64,000 nt of DNA from Flammeovirga sp. EKP202 (GCF_014534745.1 NZ_JACVVP010000022.1:50708-114707); one strand, 5' to 3'. Shown: positions 26,466 through 35,849, counted from the stretch's first letter. The notes: generated by a model not told the origin, from the sequence alone. Made by a program: numbers and translations.

Positions 26466-28331
26466 CTACTTCTTACTGTACCATTGTGGTACTGCAATAA
26501 AGTGAGTTGCTTCTGATATTGAGCCTCTCTGTCTTTGCATTGCGGCACTCACATTTTCACCATTCGCGTTTAACTCTTTGTTAGGATAAGGGAAACGTGA
26601 TGGTCTAGTATAATCAGTTACACCACCTCTATGTAATACTACTTCAAATGTTCCATCTAAAGTTGCGTCTGTATTTTCAATTGGATCTTTATCAAATGAA
26701 GGGAGATCATAATCTCTTTCCTCTACAGGAACAACTTTGTTCAAGAATGAAGGACCACCAGTACGGTTGACTAAAGTAAATGAAGTATATCCATTACCGA
26801 TTTGTGATAACCAGTGTTCTGTCACTACAATATCACGTTTGTCTGCTGCCGCATTATATCTTGCTACTGCATCATTCACATATTGAGTTTTGTTCTCATT
26901 TTGATTGTAATCTGGATTAGTTTGTTCTTTGTAAAGATTTGAGAAATTGTTCTCATAATCTCCACCACCAAAACCAAGAGCGTCATATTTTGAAATCGCT
27001 AATTCTACACCTCTTCTAAAAGCACCATCATCATTGATACCGTAAGCTGGAATAGTGGAAGCCTCAGCAATTAAGAATGCAATTTCATCCGCACCTACAA
27101 TAATCGAAGGCATTGTTCTGTTGAAAGTTGCCGGGTTCATACCTGCAAGCGTGATAAACTGTCCTTCATTTTGGAAAGTATAAGCTGATCTTTCACCCGC
27201 ATTTTGATCTCTCCAGAATGCAGCTTGTTGTGTTGCATCCGTATCTTTTCTATAGAATAGGCCTCTATTGCCATCTCCGTTGTCACCGAAACGAACACCT
27301 CTGAAGTGTACTTTCTTGAACTCACCTTCTTCTCCTGCTTGTGCAAATGGATCAAAGTTGTGGTATAGTGAAGGGTTATCTACTGCTTTACTCACACCTT
27401 CTACATAGTCACAGTGTGCTACAACTCTGAAGATACGAGGATCATGGTGAGATTGCATGTATTTCAATGCTGCTTCTGAAAGGAAGGCATGTGAGAAACC
27501 ACCTACTTGTCCTTCTACAGCGATACCAATACCGTTTACGTGCTGTCCCCAAGGGCCACCTGCCTCAACATGTCTTACATAAGAAGCGTCAGCCCATGAT
27601 GAAATGTAACCTCCATCATCATTGTAACCCATTTTGAAGATCTCAGCACCTCTAGCAGGATTAGCTTCTGACATCAACATACCAATCTTGATCAATAAAG
27701 AATTGGCTAATTTAGTGTACTGATCTTTCTTATCTGTTGAAGCATCATACGCATCGTGAGAAGTAAATTGTTCAGCTGAAGAAGCTTTTATTGCAGTTCT
27801 TGCATTCAATAAGTCTATCACCATCATTTCCAATACTTCCTCTTGAGATTCGTATACTGGGTAATAGATGCCTTCTGTGAAGCCTTTACCTGCAGTTGAG
27901 TAAGGAATATCACCATACAGTTCAGTAGCACGAAGCATATTCACCACCTTGATGATATCAAACTGAGCAATGTAATGATCCACTCCTTCTTCTTGCTCAA
28001 GTCTTACTTTTGAATCCTCAATGTTCTTGATGATATCTTTAAACAATAATGAGAAGGTAGGTTCAGTATAACCATCATTGGTAGTGAATCCCATACCAGT
28101 TGAGTAAAGACAAGCTGTATTTTGAGCGTAAGCTCCACCCATAATGATAGATGATCTCCAAGCCTCGTGACCTGAAGCGTACATTTTTGCTTGAGTAAAG
28201 GCCATGACATGTTTTACATCGATGTCGTTTGATGTCCAAGGGTTGTCATTTATCTCTTCAAATCTATGAGTACAACCCATTAGTGATGATGCAGCAACAG
28301 TTGCCGCTAGTAATATATTTCTTAATTTCAT
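26466..28331 (-). CDS. SusD/RagB-like glycan-binding lipoprotein (SusD_2 type)
   Basis: A 621-residue protein with lipoprotein signal MKLRNILLAATVAASSLMGC. HRFEEINDNPWTSNDID, then TPR-rich segments (QFDIIKVVNMLRATELYGDIPYS split over the region, LANSLLIKIGMLMSEANP, EIAFLIAEASTIPAYGIN), mark it as a SusD-like outer-membrane glycan receptor of the SusD_2 subgroup. It forms a complex with the SusC porin encoded 11 bp upstream. The substrate is probably a mannose-rich glycan, judged from downstream enzymes. It ends in a strong terminator. Confidence 0.92.
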   Translation of the reverse strand: MKLRNILLAATVAASSLMGCTHRFEEINDNPWTSNDIDVKHVMAFTQAKMYASGHEAWRSSIIMGGAYAQNTACLYSTGMGFTTNDGYTEPTFSLLFKDIIKNIEDSKVRLEQEEGVDHYIAQFDIIKVVNMLRATELYGDIPYSTAGKGFTEGIYYPVYESQEEVLEMMVIDLLNARTAIKASSAEQFTSHDAYDASTDKKDQYTKLANSLLIKIGMLMSEANPARGAEIFKMGYNDDGGYISSWADASYVRHVEAGGPWGQHVNGIGIAVEGQVGGFSHAFLSEAALKYMQSHHDPRIFRVVAHCDYVEGVSKAVDNPSLYHNFDPFAQAGEEGEFKKVHFRGVRFGDNGDGNRGLFYRKDTDATQQAAFWRDQNAGERSAYTFQNEGQFITLAGMNPATFNRTMPSIIVGADEIAFLIAEASTIPAYGINDDGAFRRGVELAISKYDALGFGGGDYENNFSNLYKEQTNPDYNQNENKTQYVNDAVARYNAAADKRDIVVTEHWLSQIGNGYTSFTLVNRTGGPSFLNKVVPVEERDYDLPSFDKDPIENTDATLDGTFEVVLHRGGVTDYTRPSRFPYPNKELNANGENVSAAMQRQRGSISEATHFIAVPQWYSKK

Positions 28332-28342
28332 TTTTTCAACTT

Positions 28343-31300
28343 TTAGAAGTTAGCATTTAACTTGAAGTTCAATGTTCTTGGAAGTGCTAAAGTCGCTGAC
28401 TCAACACCCGATACATTTCTTGAACTGAAACTTGCTTCAGGGTCAACATTTGGAGTACTTTTCCATAAGTAACCTACGTTAAATGCTGAAGCAGTTAGGC
28501 TTAAGTTTTTGATTGGAGTTTTTTGCATCCATTGCTTAGGGAACATGTACGAAACTGAAACCTCTCTAAGCTTGATGAAAGATGCATCGTATAAGTTAAA
28601 CTCTGCAATTCCTCCATAACGCCCCCAATACTGTTGTGGATCTACGTTACCTTCAAATTTCTCATAAGTAACATCTCCATTGTCTCCTTCTACAGCTGAG
28701 TAAAGGTTGCCAGGATTCCAAGCACCTCCATTGTAGAATTCTTCTCTTCCTGCCACTGTGTTTTCATGCTTACCAGAAATGTACATTGAAGCATTTGTTG
28801 AAGAGTAGATATCGCCACCAAACTTACCGTCAATAAGGATTGATAAGCTTAAGTTTTTATAGTTGAATGTGTTTCTCCAACCTGCCATCCAAGGCTGTAC
28901 ACCGTTACCGATGATTGAAGGCTCATCTTCTTGCATGATACGACCTTCACCGTCGACTACAAATCCTCCTTCAGGAGTTCTTAATGCTTTCTTCGCAACT
29001 AATGCTCCGTAAGCTTGACCAGGATTGGCTTGGATAGAAATACCACCTGCTGAAGCAATTTCATAGAAATCTACGCCTTCTGTTAATGAAACTACTTCGT
29101 TATAGTTATATGCTGCATTTAAAGCTGTAGTCCACTTGAAGTTTCCTTTATCAATTGCTTTGAAATCCATTGCAAATTCCCAACCTCTATTCACAATCTC
29201 ACCTGCGTTGATGATTGCTCTGTCATATCCTGATACATCCGAGATAGATACAGGGATAATTTGGTTTACAGAAGATGATGAATAACGTGCAACATCAATT
29301 CCTAATTTATCATTGAATAATCTTAAGTCCATACCAAATTCATAAGAAGTTTGGATTGCTGGCTTTAAGTTGGCGTTTGGAATATCATTGCCTTTGATGT
29401 TACCGAAATTTAAGCCGTTGTGATCCCAGTTGTCAATATCATATTGTAAATACAAACTATAAGGATCTGTATGAGAACCTACTTGAGCCCATGAAGCTCT
29501 CAACTTACCAAATGACAACCATTCAGGAACACTCCAATCCATGTCTGAGAATACCCATGTACCCGAAATAGAAGGATATAAGAATGAATTATTATTAATA
29601 GGTAATGTTGAAGCCCAGTCATTACGAACAGAAGCATCTAAGTATAAATAACCATTATAGCCTACTGAAGCTGTTGCATACAATGAAGTCATCATCATTT
29701 CATAAGTAGAGAAGTCTTGAAATACATCACTACCTGCTCCAGGATTTTGGAAGTCAGATGAAGAGAATTTTGATGATCCTACATCTGTAAAGTTTCTGAT
29801 TTGATGTAAATAAGCACCACCTGCGTTCACATTGACATCAAATTTACCTACTTTCTTGTTATATGAAATTAAGAAATCTGAATTTGATTCCATTTCAAGG
29901 CTTGTTCTTTCAAAAGCTCTACCTTGTGGTTGCCAAGGAGAATATAATGGATCTAAAACATTCAATCTCATCGCACCGTAGTCAATACCTGTACGGGCTA
30001 AGATTTTCAAGTCTTCCGTGACATTGTAAGTAACTGAAGTCATACCAACCACACGGTTTAACTCATCCTCATTTTTACGCTCGTGAATATACCAATAAGG
30101 GTTTTGATCGTTATTGGTATAACCGATTGGTCTACCTAAATCATCTTTATAATCTTTCAACCAGTGGTGTGAAATTGTAGAAGGCATACCGATTAACATT
30201 GACATGTATGAGTTTACTGAACTACCCATAACCAATCTGTTATTAGCTTTCTGATTGGTGTAGTTAAGACGAGCATCAACTTTAATTTTCTCACTCAATT
30301 TCACATCACCTTTAATTGAGAAAGTGTTTCGTTTGTAAGTCGAGTTTTGAACCATACCTCGGTTATCCATATTCGAGTAAGAGAAACGGATAGATCCTTT
30401 TTCAGTTGATCCATAAGCACTTACCGATGTATTACTCGTTAAACCTGTACGGAAGAAATCATCGTAATTATTGTAATGCGTAAGTGCTCTTTCCTTACCG
30501 TCATAATAAGCTGTGTTTAATTGTCCTTCGATTTTAGGGCCCCACATCCCTAACTGATCTCTATCTGAAGCTAGACGACCATCTGAACCGTTACCGTATA
30601 CGCTTTGCTCATTTGGAGTAATTCCAATAAAGTCCATTGAGAATCCTTGTGAGAAATCAACACCTGACGATCCTTTTTTACCTGATTTTGTAGTGATTAA
30701 GATTACACCATTGATGGCTCTTGAACCGTAAAGTGCTGTTGCTGAACCACCTTTCAATACTGACATTTCAGCAATATCATCTGGGTTTAATGATGAAAGA
30801 CCGTCACCTGTAGAGATATCTGACTCATCTCCATCACTACCATCTGCTAAGATGTTATTTGAAATCGGAACTCCGTCAATTACATATAATGGTTGGTTAT
30901 TACTACCTAACATAGCATTACCACGGATAATCACTTTTGAAGCAGAACCTGCACCATTTGAAGGAGTGATTTGTACACCAGCCACTTTACCAGACAATGA
31001 GTTCATCATGTTACCAGTAGCGGCACCATTACCCATATCTTCAGCTTTTACACCCTGAACAGCATAACCCAGAGATCTTTCTTCTCTTTCAATACCCAAA
31101 GCGGTAACTACAACCTCTTCAAGCTGTTCAGCATCAACTTGTAAATTAATATCGATTTTTGATTGTGAATTCACAACAACCTCTTGTGATTGATAACCAA
31201 CGAAAGAAAATACTAATGTATTCTGTCCCTCAGAGAGTTGGAGGATGTACTTACCATCAAAGTCAGTAACAGATCCTATATTAGTTCCTTTTATTAAGAC

Positions 31301-31426
31301 GTTAACGCCAGGAAGAGGCGAATTATCAGAGGAGTCTTTAACTATACCGGTTACAGCTCGATCTTGAGCATAGGCGTTACTCAACACCAAAAAAGTGCTC
31401 AATAACAGTAGTAAACATTTTCTCAT
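28343..31426 (-). CDS. SusC/RagA TonB-linked outer membrane transporter
   Basis: A 1027-residue protein with a Sec signal (MRKCLLLLLSTFLVLSNAYA), a carboxypeptidase-regulatory-like domain (~22-95, GIVKDSSDNSPLPGVNVLIK), a TonB box (EEVVVTALGI), a plug domain (GVQITPSNGAGSASKVIIRG, PLYVIDGVPISNN, SVLKGGSATALYGSRAINGV) and a 22-strand barrel ending TLNFKLNANF. It imports oligosaccharides across the outer membrane with the SusD partner encoded directly downstream. Its 5' region of 583 bp is long and may carry leader regulation. Confidence 0.95.
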   Translation of the reverse strand: MRKCLLLLLSTFLVLSNAYAQDRAVTGIVKDSSDNSPLPGVNVLIKGTNIGSVTDFDGKYILQLSEGQNTLVFSFVGYQSQEVVVNSQSKIDINLQVDAEQLEEVVVTALGIEREERSLGYAVQGVKAEDMGNGAATGNMMNSLSGKVAGVQITPSNGAGSASKVIIRGNAMLGSNNQPLYVIDGVPISNNILADGSDGDESDISTGDGLSSLNPDDIAEMSVLKGGSATALYGSRAINGVILITTKSGKKGSSGVDFSQGFSMDFIGITPNEQSVYGNGSDGRLASDRDQLGMWGPKIEGQLNTAYYDGKERALTHYNNYDDFFRTGLTSNTSVSAYGSTEKGSIRFSYSNMDNRGMVQNSTYKRNTFSIKGDVKLSEKIKVDARLNYTNQKANNRLVMGSSVNSYMSMLIGMPSTISHHWLKDYKDDLGRPIGYTNNDQNPYWYIHERKNEDELNRVVGMTSVTYNVTEDLKILARTGIDYGAMRLNVLDPLYSPWQPQGRAFERTSLEMESNSDFLISYNKKVGKFDVNVNAGGAYLHQIRNFTDVGSSKFSSSDFQNPGAGSDVFQDFSTYEMMMTSLYATASVGYNGYLYLDASVRNDWASTLPINNNSFLYPSISGTWVFSDMDWSVPEWLSFGKLRASWAQVGSHTDPYSLYLQYDIDNWDHNGLNFGNIKGNDIPNANLKPAIQTSYEFGMDLRLFNDKLGIDVARYSSSSVNQIIPVSISDVSGYDRAIINAGEIVNRGWEFAMDFKAIDKGNFKWTTALNAAYNYNEVVSLTEGVDFYEIASAGGISIQANPGQAYGALVAKKALRTPEGGFVVDGEGRIMQEDEPSIIGNGVQPWMAGWRNTFNYKNLSLSILIDGKFGGDIYSSTNASMYISGKHENTVAGREEFYNGGAWNPGNLYSAVEGDNGDVTYEKFEGNVDPQQYWGRYGGIAEFNLYDASFIKLREVSVSYMFPKQWMQKTPIKNLSLTASAFNVGYLWKSTPNVDPEASFSSRNVSGVESATLALPRTLNFKLNANF

Positions 31427-32009
31427 GTTTCTCGAATAAATAGATTAGATACGAAAATAAAGTTTGTAACAGAAAGCGTAGAGCGTCCTCCTCACTTAAT
31501 GTCTAGTTCTTAACTTGAGGCTGAATACGTTTTCAAACAGCACATAACGAACAGTGATCATTGAATAAGATTCAACCTCAAGTGATTGTTTTTTTAGTAA
31601 ATTTTCTATTGATTAATGCATAAGCATAAAGTGTACGGCAATGCTCAATAAATGAAATTGAAAGGCTTCAATTCACAAAGAACAAGGTCTTGGAGATTGT
31701 TATCCCCATCACTACTCCATAAACTCCATTGATAAAATTATTTGAAATCAGTTTAACGAATAGAAAATTGATACTCAGATTTTATTTAATTACGAATAGA
31801 TAAAAATTTGTAAATTTTATAAACTTAGTGTTATAATTTATGATTAGATTATAATGTTGTTGTCGTGTTTATTAATAGTCTGTCATTTCATTTAGTAGCT
31901 ATCATTTGATAATAAATGAATGAAGAACATTAATTTAAGGATGTAGATTGATAAAAGACTGTTATGTTAGTATAATTCATTTCATTTCACGCTTCAAGTT
32001 GATTCCGTA
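31427..32009. other. Long AT-rich leader/intergenic region of susC
   Basis: No reading frame is supported here. An inverted repeat ACTTGAGGCTGAAT (31513-31526) pairs with ATTCAACCTCAAGT (31570-31583) with one wobble and a 43-nt loop, so the susC transcript may carry a structured leader. TTTGTCGTG-like sequence at ~31860 (AAACACGACA on the minus strand) weakly resembles the DeoR-type repeat. I find no clean TAnnTTTG box for susC. Confidence 0.35.
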
Positions 32010-32792
32010 TCAAATCACCTCTACCCCTTCATGAACGAAAGGTTTTAAAATTTCCGAGGTTGGATTTAATTCCGTAATAATCGTATTGACGTGTTTTAGC
32101 TTCACTCCTAAGAAAGGTTGTGCAGTCATCAACTTATCAGAAGTTGCCACTGAAATCACCTTTCTTGAAGCATTCGCCATTGCGCCTTTCACTTCTACTT
32201 CTTCTCTGTCAATATCAGTAATACCACGATTAATGTCGATACTTCTTGTACCCATAAAACACAAATCTGCTTTTATGTCGGATAACTCATTGATTACAGA
32301 GTAACCAACAGTGACCAAAGCATTTGGAAGTAATTTACCTCCCAAGAAATAAACATCAAGAAAACGATAAGGAGCCAGACTTGTAGCAATAGGCAAACAG
32401 TTTGTGATAATGGTCGCTTTCAAGTCTTTTGGTAACTTTTTCGTGATTTCCAGGTTTGTAGTACCACCGTCAATCAAGATCACTAAATCATCTTTAATCA
32501 ATGAAATAGCCTTATCAGCAATTACTTCTTTTTTAGCCTTAGAATAGACTTCTCTATCTTCATAACTAAATGGAATGTAAGATGAAACATCAGAGTGCTC
32601 ATCAGTGCTATCCGCATTTTTAACGGCCCCACCATGTACTCTTCTGATTTTTCCAGAATCAGACAACTCTCTTAAGTCTCTTCTAATTGTATCTTCCGAT
32701 ACGTTCAAAGAGATACTCAATTCAGATGATAAAACTTTATTGTTTTTTCTGATTTCATCTAAAATAAATTGTTGTCTTTCTTCTTTTAGCAT
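32010..32792 (-). CDS. DeoR/GlpR-family transcriptional regulator of the PUL
   Basis: A 260-residue protein. The N-terminal DeoR HTH spans about 5-58 (RQQFILDEIRKNNKVLSSEL, VSEDTIRRDLRELSDSGKIR, RVHGGAV). The DeoRC sensor domain follows, with ILIDGGTTNLEITKKLP, TIITNCLPIATSL, VYFLGGKLLPNALVTVG and LCFMGTRSIDINRGITDID. Such proteins usually respond to phosphosugars. It lies directly upstream of susC in the same orientation, 583 bp away. Tandem AAAACACGCA-type repeats sit between its own -33 and -7 boxes, which implies autorepression. Control of the PUL is inferred from position and from the same repeat near GH92. Confidence 0.9.
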   Translation of the reverse strand: MLKEERQQFILDEIRKNNKVLSSELSISLNVSEDTIRRDLRELSDSGKIRRVHGGAVKNADSTDEHSDVSSYIPFSYEDREVYSKAKKEVIADKAISLIKDDLVILIDGGTTNLEITKKLPKDLKATIITNCLPIATSLAPYRFLDVYFLGGKLLPNALVTVGYSVINELSDIKADLCFMGTRSIDINRGITDIDREEVEVKGAMANASRKVISVATSDKLMTAQPFLGVKLKHVNTIITELNPTSEILKPFVHEGVEVI

Positions 32793-32834
32793 TTTTAATT
32801 GTGGCTAGATGAATAAAGTGTTTTGACTACACCA

Positions 32835-32866
32835 CAAACATATAAAAACACGCACAAACACGCAAA
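32835..32866 (-). promoter_or_regulatory. Promoter of DeoR-family gene with embedded tandem operator
   Basis: On the minus strand TTTG (32866-32863) and TATGTTTG (32842-32835) form -33 and -7 boxes with a 20-bp spacer. The spacer is filled by two head-to-tail 10-bp repeats, AAAACACGCA (32845-32854) and CAAACACGCA (32855-32864) in plus-strand sense. A protein bound there would block RNA polymerase. Confidence 0.65.
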
Positions 32867-32975
32867 TTCAATTTGGATTATATTTATTAATAAATGTAAA
32901 TAATTACAACTTTTTAATATAAATACTTACATAAAGGGTAAAAACGCATAGTTAACGACATCTAATAAAGAATGA

Positions 32976-33060
32976 AAAACATGCAGTTACTGCATCATAA
33001 AGCTGAAAACAAGCGGTTTACAAAATCCTTAACATCGTCAACAACAAGCAAAAACATGCA
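32976..33060. promoter_or_regulatory. Upstream cluster of further operator-like repeats
   Basis: AAAACATGCA occurs at 32976-32985, a variant AAAACAAGCG at 33006-33015, and ACAACAAGCA directly followed by AAAACATGCA at 33041-33060. They are the same sequence class and orientation as the repeats near the promoters. The cluster lies 110-220 bp upstream of the DeoR-family promoter and could serve as auxiliary operator sites. Confidence 0.45.
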
Positions 33061-33064
33061 GGCA

Positions 33065-33095
33065 TAAAAAAAAGAAAAGCAGAGATGCTTTTCTT
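33065..33095 (-). terminator. Terminator after ispH
   Basis: AAGAAAAGCA (33072-33081) pairs perfectly with TGCTTTTCTT (33086-33095) with a 4-nt loop. On the minus strand it is followed by TTTTTTTATG. It isolates ispH from the PUL regulator. Confidence 0.8.
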
Positions 33096-33120
33096 CTTGA
33101 TATATTTTAACAGCTTAAGA

Positions 33121-34020
33121 TTAACTTAAAACTGCGAACTTTTCATGGGCTTCTAAATATGCCTTTACTTGCTCCATCAACCACATTGGTGTCGAAGTAG
33201 CGCCAGAGATCCCTACCTTATCTCCCACATTGATCCAAGATAAATCAATCTCGTTTTCGTTTTCAACAAAATAGCTTCTCGAATTATTTTTCAAGCAAAC
33301 ATTATAAAGTGCTTTACCATTAGAGGATTTCTTTCCGCTTACGAAGATAATCACATCCATTTCACCTGAGAATTTCACCATTTGAGGCTCTCTGTTAGAA
33401 ACTTGTCGGCAGATACTATCATTCGCATTAAATAAAGTCTCATGAGCTCCTTCGCCATGTACTTCATCAATTCGTCTTTCAATCTCTGCTTTCAATTCAT
33501 AAAATCCTTTTGTGGATTTTGTTGTTTGACTGAATAAAGTCACGGGCTGATTAAAATCTACCAATTCCAAATCCTCGATACCTGTTACAATGATGCAGTT
33601 ATCGCCTGTTTGCCCTGTTAAACCAATCACTTCTGCATGACCCGGCTTACCGTAAATCACTAATTGTCCTTCTTGACTTGAAGTTTTATCATAAGCATTC
33701 TTCACACGGTTTTGTAGTTTTAATACAACCGGACAAGATGCGTCAATCAATTCAATATTGTTTTCAATGGCTGTTTTGTAAGTAGCAGGAGGTTCACCGT
33801 GTGCTCTAATCAATACTTTGCAATCACTCAGATCTTTTAATTGATCACGATCAATCACTACTAAGCCTTTTTCACGAAGTCGTTTTACCTCCATATCATT
33901 ATGAACAATATCTCCTAAGCAGTACAATTTTCCAGAGTCATCCATTTCTTCCTCTGCCATTTGTATTGCAAATTCAACGCCGAAGCAATAGCCTGATTTA
34001 TGATCTATAGTAACTTCCAT
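33121..34020 (-). CDS. ispH: 4-hydroxy-3-methylbut-2-enyl diphosphate reductase
   Basis: A 299-residue iron-sulfur enzyme, last step of the MEP isoprenoid pathway (HMBPP to IPP and DMAPP). Cluster ligands are Cys12 (GYCFGV), the Cys in DASCPVV and the Cys in NDSICRQVSNRE; substrate-binding motifs are RAHGEPP and GATSTPMW. An in-frame ATG at 34050 would add ten residues; MEVTIDHKSGYCFGV at 34020 fits family N-termini better. It is 62 bp downstream of speD on the same strand and probably co-transcribed. ispF of the same pathway is at 48 kb in the window. Confidence 0.93.
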   Translation of the reverse strand: MEVTIDHKSGYCFGVEFAIQMAEEEMDDSGKLYCLGDIVHNDMEVKRLREKGLVVIDRDQLKDLSDCKVLIRAHGEPPATYKTAIENNIELIDASCPVVLKLQNRVKNAYDKTSSQEGQLVIYGKPGHAEVIGLTGQTGDNCIIVTGIEDLELVDFNQPVTLFSQTTKSTKGFYELKAEIERRIDEVHGEGAHETLFNANDSICRQVSNREPQMVKFSGEMDVIIFVSGKKSSNGKALYNVCLKNNSRSYFVENENEIDLSWINVGDKVGISGATSTPMWLMEQVKAYLEAHEKFAVLS

Positions 34021-34082
34021 TAGTGTATTTTTAATTTGAGAACATTGCAAATTTAAGAACTTTAATTGAGTCAGTAAAAAAA

Positions 34083-34481
34083 TTACTCCTCATGAATGAA
34101 TTTTTCAATTTTATTTAATTCCCCTCTTTTTACTTCCTTCAAATCATATTTTGAAGGAGATAGCACCTCTATCAAATGTTCCATTGCTTTTTCAGGAAAT
34201 GCTGTTTCACCACAAGTGTAAAAATCTACTGAAACAAAGTGATGTTCAGGCCATGTATGCACCGCAAAATGACTTTCTTGTATGACCACAACACCAGAAA
34301 CTCCATAAGGTGAAAAATGATGAAAAACAGACTGTACAATAGTCGCATTGGCCGCCACTGCAGCCGCTTCCATGATCTTTTTCATTGCTTCAGGACTATT
34401 GAGTGCTTCATGTTTACATGCATACAATTCTCCTAAAAGTTGCTTCCCTAAAAAAATTTCCTCTCCTTTATAAAAACTCAT
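34083..34481 (-). CDS. speD: S-adenosylmethionine decarboxylase proenzyme
   Basis: A 132-residue proenzyme of the short prokaryotic class. It makes decarboxylated SAM, the aminopropyl donor for spermidine. The self-cleavage site is Glu69-Ser70 in ESHFAVHTWPE, producing the pyruvoyl group; His75 and Cys90 (FYTCG) are the other processing/catalytic residues. The start ATG at 34481 lies only 29 bp from the divergent VanX-type gene. It lies upstream of ispH on the same strand. Confidence 0.93.
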   Translation of the reverse strand: MSFYKGEEIFLGKQLLGELYACKHEALNSPEAMKKIMEAAAVAANATIVQSVFHHFSPYGVSGVVVIQESHFAVHTWPEHHFVSVDFYTCGETAFPEKAMEHLIEVLSPSKYDLKEVKRGELNKIEKFIHEE

Positions 34482-34510
34482 TTAATATATTTCCTAAAGT
34501 TTTAAAACTT

Positions 34511-35245
34511 ATGTTCGACAAATTTGTTTGTATTTTTTTCCTTTTTCTCTTGACAAACTGTACTTCGAAAAAACAAGAAACTGACACTTTATTATATACG
34601 ATACCTTTTGAAATTGAGACAGAAAATGATGAAAATATTCTTTCTATTATCAAAAAAAAGGTAGCACAAGACAAATACTGGCGATCTATTGGCACCCTAT
34701 CCGACTCCTCTTTTGTGGAAATGATCAAACTTGACAGCATGTTTGTTTTGGATATACGTTATGCCACCAATAATAATTTCACAAAAAAAGTGCTCTACCC
34801 CTGCCCCAAGGCTTTGCTTCGTAAAAAAGTAGCCTTACAACTTATAAAGGTACAACATGAACTTCTTAAAAAGGGTTATAGAATAAAATTATTTGATTGT
34901 TATCGCCCATTAAGCGTACAGTGGAAAATGTGGGAGGCTTATCCCGACCGTCGTTATGTTGCTGACCCCAAAAAAGGGTCTTGGCACAACAAGGGGTCTG
35001 CCGTAGATTTAACACTTTGCACCATGGACGGCAAACAGGTAGACATGGGGACTACTTATGATTATTTTGGGAAAGAAGCTTGGCCTGCTTATCAAGATTT
35101 ACCTCAGAATGTATTAGCTAACAGACGTTTATTGGCTGAAACAATGTGGAAATATGGTTTTGGCCCCACCTCTACAGAATGGTGGCATTATTCTTACAGG
35201 TTGATGAGCTTTCCGATATCAGATCACCCTCTGAATTGCGAATAA
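34511..35245 (+). CDS. D-Ala-D-Ala dipeptidase (VanX/DdpX-type, M15D) lipoprotein
   Basis: A 244-residue protein. The frame is open from 34403, but MFDKFVCIFFLFLLTNC at 34511 is a lipoprotein signal with Cys17 and is the natural start; the extended form would run into speD. The zinc peptidase motifs are SWHNKGSAVDLTL (SxHxxGxAxD) and TEWWHYSY (ExxH), with FDCYRPLSVQ as the substrate-guiding Arg segment. It cleaves D-Ala-D-Ala dipeptide in the periplasm. No vanH/vanA genes are near, so cell-wall turnover or nutrition is more likely than glycopeptide resistance. Confidence 0.9.
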   Translation: MFDKFVCIFFLFLLTNCTSKKQETDTLLYTIPFEIETENDENILSIIKKKVAQDKYWRSIGTLSDSSFVEMIKLDSMFVLDIRYATNNNFTKKVLYPCPKALLRKKVALQLIKVQHELLKKGYRIKLFDCYRPLSVQWKMWEAYPDRRYVADPKKGSWHNKGSAVDLTLCTMDGKQVDMGTTYDYFGKEAWPAYQDLPQNVLANRRLLAETMWKYGFGPTSTEWWHYSYRLMSFPISDHPLNCE

Positions 35246-35398
35246 ATATAAAAACGCAAAAAAAATACTTAATAAGACACTGACCTATAATATTTTACAA
35301 AATAATTTCATACATTGTTAAAACAAAAGATGAAGACTTTTAGTCGCTATCTTTTCTATAATTTATTATACCATTAATCATGAACAATCGCTTCCAAC

Positions 35399-35806
35399 AT
35401 GATTGTATTTAAAAATGAATCAGCATTTGTGGAATGGAATACCACCACAGATACTTTAATTTGTAACTGGAAAACTGTTACCAACTCGACGAAAATGGAA
35501 GAAGTCATTGAATCCATTGTAGAAATTCGTAACATAAATGAGATTAAACACTATGTATCCAATCGAAGTCATTTAAATTACTCCTGGTCAGGGCTTCCTG
35601 AGTGGCATATATTTTTTGACACGGACTCCAAATCCTTGTTAAACTTTGATGATGTTTATATCATTGACCCACACCAAAGTAGTAATGAACACCTAAAAGA
35701 TTCACTAGAAACGATATCCGATAATATCAGTCCACAATTTGAATACAAAACCTTCAGGAATTACAAAGTCTACAAAAGTATAACTGAAGGATACCTTATA
35801 AAATAA
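35399..35806 (+). CDS. Conserved-looking protein of unknown function, 135 aa
   Basis: A 135-residue soluble protein without signal or membrane segment. The pattern MIVFKNESAFVEWNTTTDTLICNW, followed by an amphipathic helix TKMEEVIESIVEIRNINEI, then NYSWSGLPEWHIFFDTDS, is alpha/beta and could resemble a STAS-like fold, but I do not recognise it. It ends at a strong bidirectional terminator that overlaps its stop codon. Confidence 0.6.
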   Translation: MIVFKNESAFVEWNTTTDTLICNWKTVTNSTKMEEVIESIVEIRNINEIKHYVSNRSHLNYSWSGLPEWHIFFDTDSKSLLNFDDVYIIDPHQSSNEHLKDSLETISDNISPQFEYKTFRNYKVYKSITEGYLIK

Positions 35807-35845
35807 CAAAAGGCCTACTCTAAACAGTAGGCCTTTTGTTTTTTT
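35806..35845. terminator. Bidirectional terminator
   Basis: ACAAAAGGCCTACT at 35806-35819 pairs perfectly with its complement at 35826-35839 (6-nt loop) and is followed by TTTTTT. It lies between the convergent 135-aa gene and ppk1. Confidence 0.9.
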
Positions 35846-35849
35846 AAAA

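Noticed and set aside
34511..35245. Vancomycin resistance gene vanX
   Set aside because: The dipeptidase motifs fit, but vanH, vanA and a vanRS system are absent, and the lipoprotein signal points to periplasmic turnover.
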